Shown here one piece after another: positions 59,829-64,000 of a DNA stretch of 64,000 nucleotides. The notes below the pieces were generated by a model that had not been told where the DNA came from, ran no database searches, and saw only the letters and a list, made by a program, of their open reading frames with translations. Origin of the DNA: Acanthaster planci (lineage: Eukaryota > Echinodermata > Asteroidea > Valvatida > Acanthasteridae); NCBI RefSeq assembly GCF_001949145.1, contig NW_019091369.1, forward strand, positions 1,455,955-1,519,954, given 5' to 3'. The translations under genes and the position numbers were made by a program. The stretch's first letter is position 1, and each line of letters opens with the position of its first letter.

Positions 59829-62800
59829 CTACAGAAGGAATAAGTAACTGGTTTCACAAAAATCACCAAAATTCTTGAAAGACCTGTTCCACAGCTATTA
59901 TCAGATCATTGCAAGTCATCCAATCTCAAGTCACAAGTTATAAAATTTGGACAAACCCCTTATTCCTTGTTACGTGATCACTCGTGATGTTTACAGGTAC
60001 TTGATTTGATTTTGAGATTAACAAGAATACAACTCTACGTTTCCGATGGATTCAGCAAATTTCAGAGACAATGAATCAAGGATTCAGAGACACAGTCACT
60101 CCCGTTATCAAAATTCAGCTTATTGAATGTGGTCTTCCTATATCGCTCATCCTTATCACAGATATCCCACATGACATTACACCAGCAATGTTACAACCAC
60201 AGACAGAAACTTGTTGAATGAGAGTAATATCACCACTGGATTTGCAATATTTCTTGGTAATTTAACTCTGACTCAATGTTCAACCCACCCAGAGGGTTAA
60301 AATTTCCTGCAGCAATATATGTAGTAAATCCTTCAACGTTCAAGGAGAACAATCACGTTCTCAAACCAGACAGCAAATAAATGAAAAGACAGTTCATCAA
60401 TGTAAATAACTGCCTGTTTTGCCAACTTCCCCTTACGGTAATGGTAATTTCTTTCCGAGTTGGATGTTAGGGAACAAATGTAAATTTTTATATGAAACAT
60501 TGGTCTGTAAATATACTGTTAAGTCTAAAAAAAAGGACGTTTTCACAATTTTCTTATAAAAGAAAAACCTCAGGAGCTGTTCTTGAATGCAACCTGTTAG
60601 GAGCATCTCCCTCAGAAACAACGGAAAGGAACGACCCTTACCTCAAAAAATAACACCCTCAGTTTGACTGGGTCACCCCGCAGACCAGAATATCGCGAGT
60701 ACGTGAACCGACTCATGGTTGGTAACTATTTGGATTTGATGATCAACAATCAACACTTCTTGGGTTTTGAAACCTCAAAGGAGATGCAGGTATTCTTAAG
60801 CTCTTCAATTTCAGTCCTTCAGAAGATACTGAATGCAGATGACCATTAAAGTGTTTTTTTTTCCTTGCGGTTCCGGAAGAATGTATAAGTACGTGTAGTG
60901 TTTTTATCAGTTGGTTTCTGCAGTGAGAGCAAACTTCAAAGGTTCCACTGATCTGCGCATTCCGGAACAGTATCCAACACAAGTTTTGCACGTCAAAATT
61001 TTCACAAGTACAGGGACCTCTACAAGTTAAGCACTTTTGGGTATTTGTACACAAACTCGCAAAGCTTCTTCAACAGCAATGAGGTTGCAGAATTGAACGG
61101 TGGAGCTTATTTGAAAGGCCTGATCTGCATGGAGATGCATTCCTGTTAATGAAATACTGTAGTTGACGGCCCCCTACAATCAACTTGGCCTTCTGTGCAT
61201 GTTCCTTCCTTTCACGCTAATCACTGTGGACTCCTGCTGGTGCTGAATTCATCCAATCCCACATGGAGCATAGGTTGCTTAGGATCCTAACTCACAAAAG
61301 ATTCAGTGAAACAATGAGCTCATTTCTCCAAAAAGTCCTGCTCACTTGGTCTTCTGGCCGATGGCCAAGAGTCACTTTTATAACTGAAGCACTGATCAGA
61401 AATCACTACAATTTGATCATACCGTTCAGACCTCATCAAATATTCTTTGTAAAGTATGAAACTGATACTAGGAAATTCTCGGCAGAAGGTTTGGCTTGAT
61501 GCATCTGCAACAGAAACCACTCATACATGAAGCACTGTCCTTCCTTGACTTGCGAGAGTGTAAACATACAATTGTTGAATTATCTCGATAACTGTAATGA
61601 AATACTTTTCAGCAGGTTCTTGGCCTCAAATCTGAGCAGTCTCTGGTGTGATCTGGTTTACAGCTTACGATATTCCCAACACGGTGTTTCTGGAAAACAG
61701 GATCAGTTTCTCTCTACATGTACTCTACTCCGTTGGATGACCCACTAGAAACAAGGCTCAGAGAAGGAGTAACGTCAATGTTGTTATTCAGTCAGCAAGA
61801 CTGCAAATATCCTTCGTTTCAATGGTGTTACCTCATGCAGTAACCACCATCTGCTGGTTTATTCCATTGAGAGTTTTCACAGTCTGGTACCTCAGCCAGA
61901 AAAACTGTGTCGGAAGGCTAACTCATTCAACAATGAACTCCAGCAGCAGCGACTGCTAAAAATACATGTATCCTACTCTTACAGCAACAACAAAAGATGT
62001 GCCGGAGAGTTGAGGTATTACTCCGAGGTTCTACCTCTGGAGAACAAATGTCTTCTACAACTTCCAGGATGGCATCACTTGCTGAGAGACAACATAGCTC
62101 CGAGCCCAAGTGATCACCACATTTCATCAGTCTACGGTACGTGTAACCCAAGCACCTAAGCTGCCGGTGGTACCCGTGAATTTTATGAGAACAGCACCTC
62201 CCACGAAACCATTTTTGCTGTTGTCTTTTAAGACTGCTTAATGAGGAGCGTATGGCAACAGTGTCTTCAGATAACTAGTTTCAGTTTCATCAGTAGAGCC
62301 GGGAAAGAATCCATCCCCTCCCCCCCAACTCGTGATAATTCCTACCCCGGTTCAGGATATTAGATGACTAATTCACTTATGGTCAGATTACGTACAGGAA
62401 TAGAGGGTCCAGCCTCCTGCGACATCCAACAATTGCTGTAATTTTTCATAAAGGGGGCTCAGGGAGTGAAGGGGCAGATTGGCTAAATATGAGGGGAAGA
62501 ATGTTCACTGCGATAGCTTGAAAACGGGGCTTTGTGAGAAGGACCCCCCCCCACAGGTTCTTTCAAGGTCTACTCAGTTGGCGTGCATTATCTTGAAAAA
62601 AATTCTGGAATGTTGAAAACTGTATCAGTAAATAAAGTTCAAGTGAAGGGTACAGCTTTGGGAGGGGTTGTTTTGTTGAGTTAGAGGGGGGAAGCTTGAC
62701 AAGTCTCTTGCTTGTTGAAGTCTACACGATCCAGTGGAAATCAATGTTGATTTCTCCATGGATACAAAATGGGCTTTAATGGGGTTATGTTTTTACAAGG

Positions 62801-64000
62801 AAACGTTGTCTATCTAAAGTGGTGCATTTGGGTTGAGGCTTTGTGATATCCAATTTGCTTTGTCAGTCAAATTAGGGCACCTAAACTCAAACGTAACGTG
62901 CATGTATGTGACATAGTTAAAATGAAGACTAATCATAACTCCCCGAGGCATATGTGAATTTTCATTAAAAGTGGAAGATTTGGGAAGGCTGGGTTTAATT
63001 GAATGGAAACCCCAAAAGCAATGACTAAAGTGCAACTGATCCTATGGGGCATTAATAGGGAGACATTTCTGAGACATTTGAAGGTGAGTCCAATGAAAGA
63101 TAACGGGAGGAATCTTTTACACTTTGAAGAGAAAGTCAACCGAACTTCCTGTGACAAAACCAGACCCGAGGAAATACAAGTAAGTACCGGTACTGGAAAT
63201 CCGATGAGCATCATCTGACGGGGGGGAGGGGGGGGAGGGGAGACGAGTCTGCCATCTGGTCGTCATTAACTGCAGCCTTCATTAATTCACATATAAAAGT
63301 TCTCAGCCCAGGTGATAGAGACTAGACTAAGATCTGGGCGTGTAAAACTAAGGGTGTGATTCAAGCACTGCATGTGTTACTGCAGATGGAGACTCAACCC
63401 TGTTGGGCTTGGTCGACTGGTACGATTAGTACCGGAACATGTCAGAATGCTTGCTGCTGTCAATATCAGATTATACACAAAATATGAAATGGCATCTTGT
63501 CATGAAGGAGAGTAGCAACTTGGGTGGCTATCAAGATGTTTGAGTCATCATCCATCCCCCCACCCCAAAATACTTTGTCTCCAAGTGTGCCTCCTAAATA
63601 ACTATGAAGATCTCAACAATGTATAACACATTTGAAATTGAAAACGAATTTTCTTTCAAACTTACATATAAGTTACTTACAGAGTGTGTAATTTTTCAAA
63701 GTCAAATTGGTCAATTTCCTTTGTGTTTCAATTTCCAGAAAATAGTGCGCTTTATTGAGTAAGATTTGAAATTGGATATGCTCAAATTTTCACAAGGAAA
63801 TAGAGATGACAGGGATTTTTGTCTGTTCTAGTGAGTCTGGGATCAGGTATACAAGTAGGACTTTAAGAAACAAGGAAATTCCAATCTTTACAAGACACTG
63901 TACAATGTATTTCAGTTTTCAATGGCAAATCGTAAGTACATGTATGAAGTGGAAAATGAGGAAATCAGCTGATCCGAGGAAAAGTTACACGCCTGTGGTT
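59829..64000 (-). other. Probable myosin V intron running off the right edge
   Basis: No IQ-motif, motor or further coiled-coil exon was recognised. The only notable items are a cysteine-rich minus-strand frame (61054-60743) and poly-G runs near 63219-63242. The upstream part of myosin V must lie beyond 64000. Confidence 0.6.

Overview
This is eukaryotic, intron-rich nuclear DNA, about 38-40% GC by eye, with long introns and many short transposon relics. It carries three conserved animal genes: the first exon of a Gq-class G protein alpha subunit, a complete KIF1-binding protein gene (KIFBP/KBP), and the 3' half of a class V myosin. The proteins are close to vertebrate orthologues. The Gq subunit has the short N-terminus that begins MACCL, as invertebrates do, and lacks the vertebrate six-residue extension. 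I infer a marine invertebrate, most likely a deuterostome such as an echinoderm. The phylum is inferred from general resemblance and is not proven.

Layout. 1-8112 is the 5' part of intron 1 of the Gq alpha gene, read on the minus strand. 8113-8230 is its coding exon 1; the rest of the gene lies off the left edge. 8231-15901 is the divergent intergenic region, with a truncated non-LTR retrotransposon at about 12.65-13.6 kb. 15902-26219 is KIFBP on the plus strand, in 16 coding exons giving 621 residues, with a poly(A) signal at 26431. 26437-31674 is the tail-to-tail interval. 31675-59828 is the myosin V 3' half on the minus strand: 18 exons, 892 residues, from mid-tail coiled coil through the whole cargo-binding globular tail (DIL domain) to the stop. 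59829-64000 is most likely a further myosin V intron. Every exon junction was checked for phase, and both reading frames close exactly.

KIFBP and myosin V both belong to motor-based transport: KIFBP binds kinesin motor domains and blocks microtubule binding, and myosin V carries cargo on actin. Their adjacency is only a positional observation.

The most interesting signals not explained by ordinary gene models are in the myosin V introns. They are (i) an exact tandem copy of the 3' part of a globular-tail exon with its donor, which makes a potential in-frame 63-nt exon; (ii) a 102-nt phase-symmetric candidate cassette exon in the medial tail; and (iii) a 21-nt (one heptad) candidate microexon in the coiled coil. 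Several non-autonomous DNA transposons with clear ends and target-site duplications are also visible (piggyBac-like, hAT-like, and one whose inverted repeats enclose a tRNA-like sequence), plus minisatellites and an assembly gap at 16435-16612. I saw no prokaryotic-type operon, CRISPR array, virus or clear new defence system.
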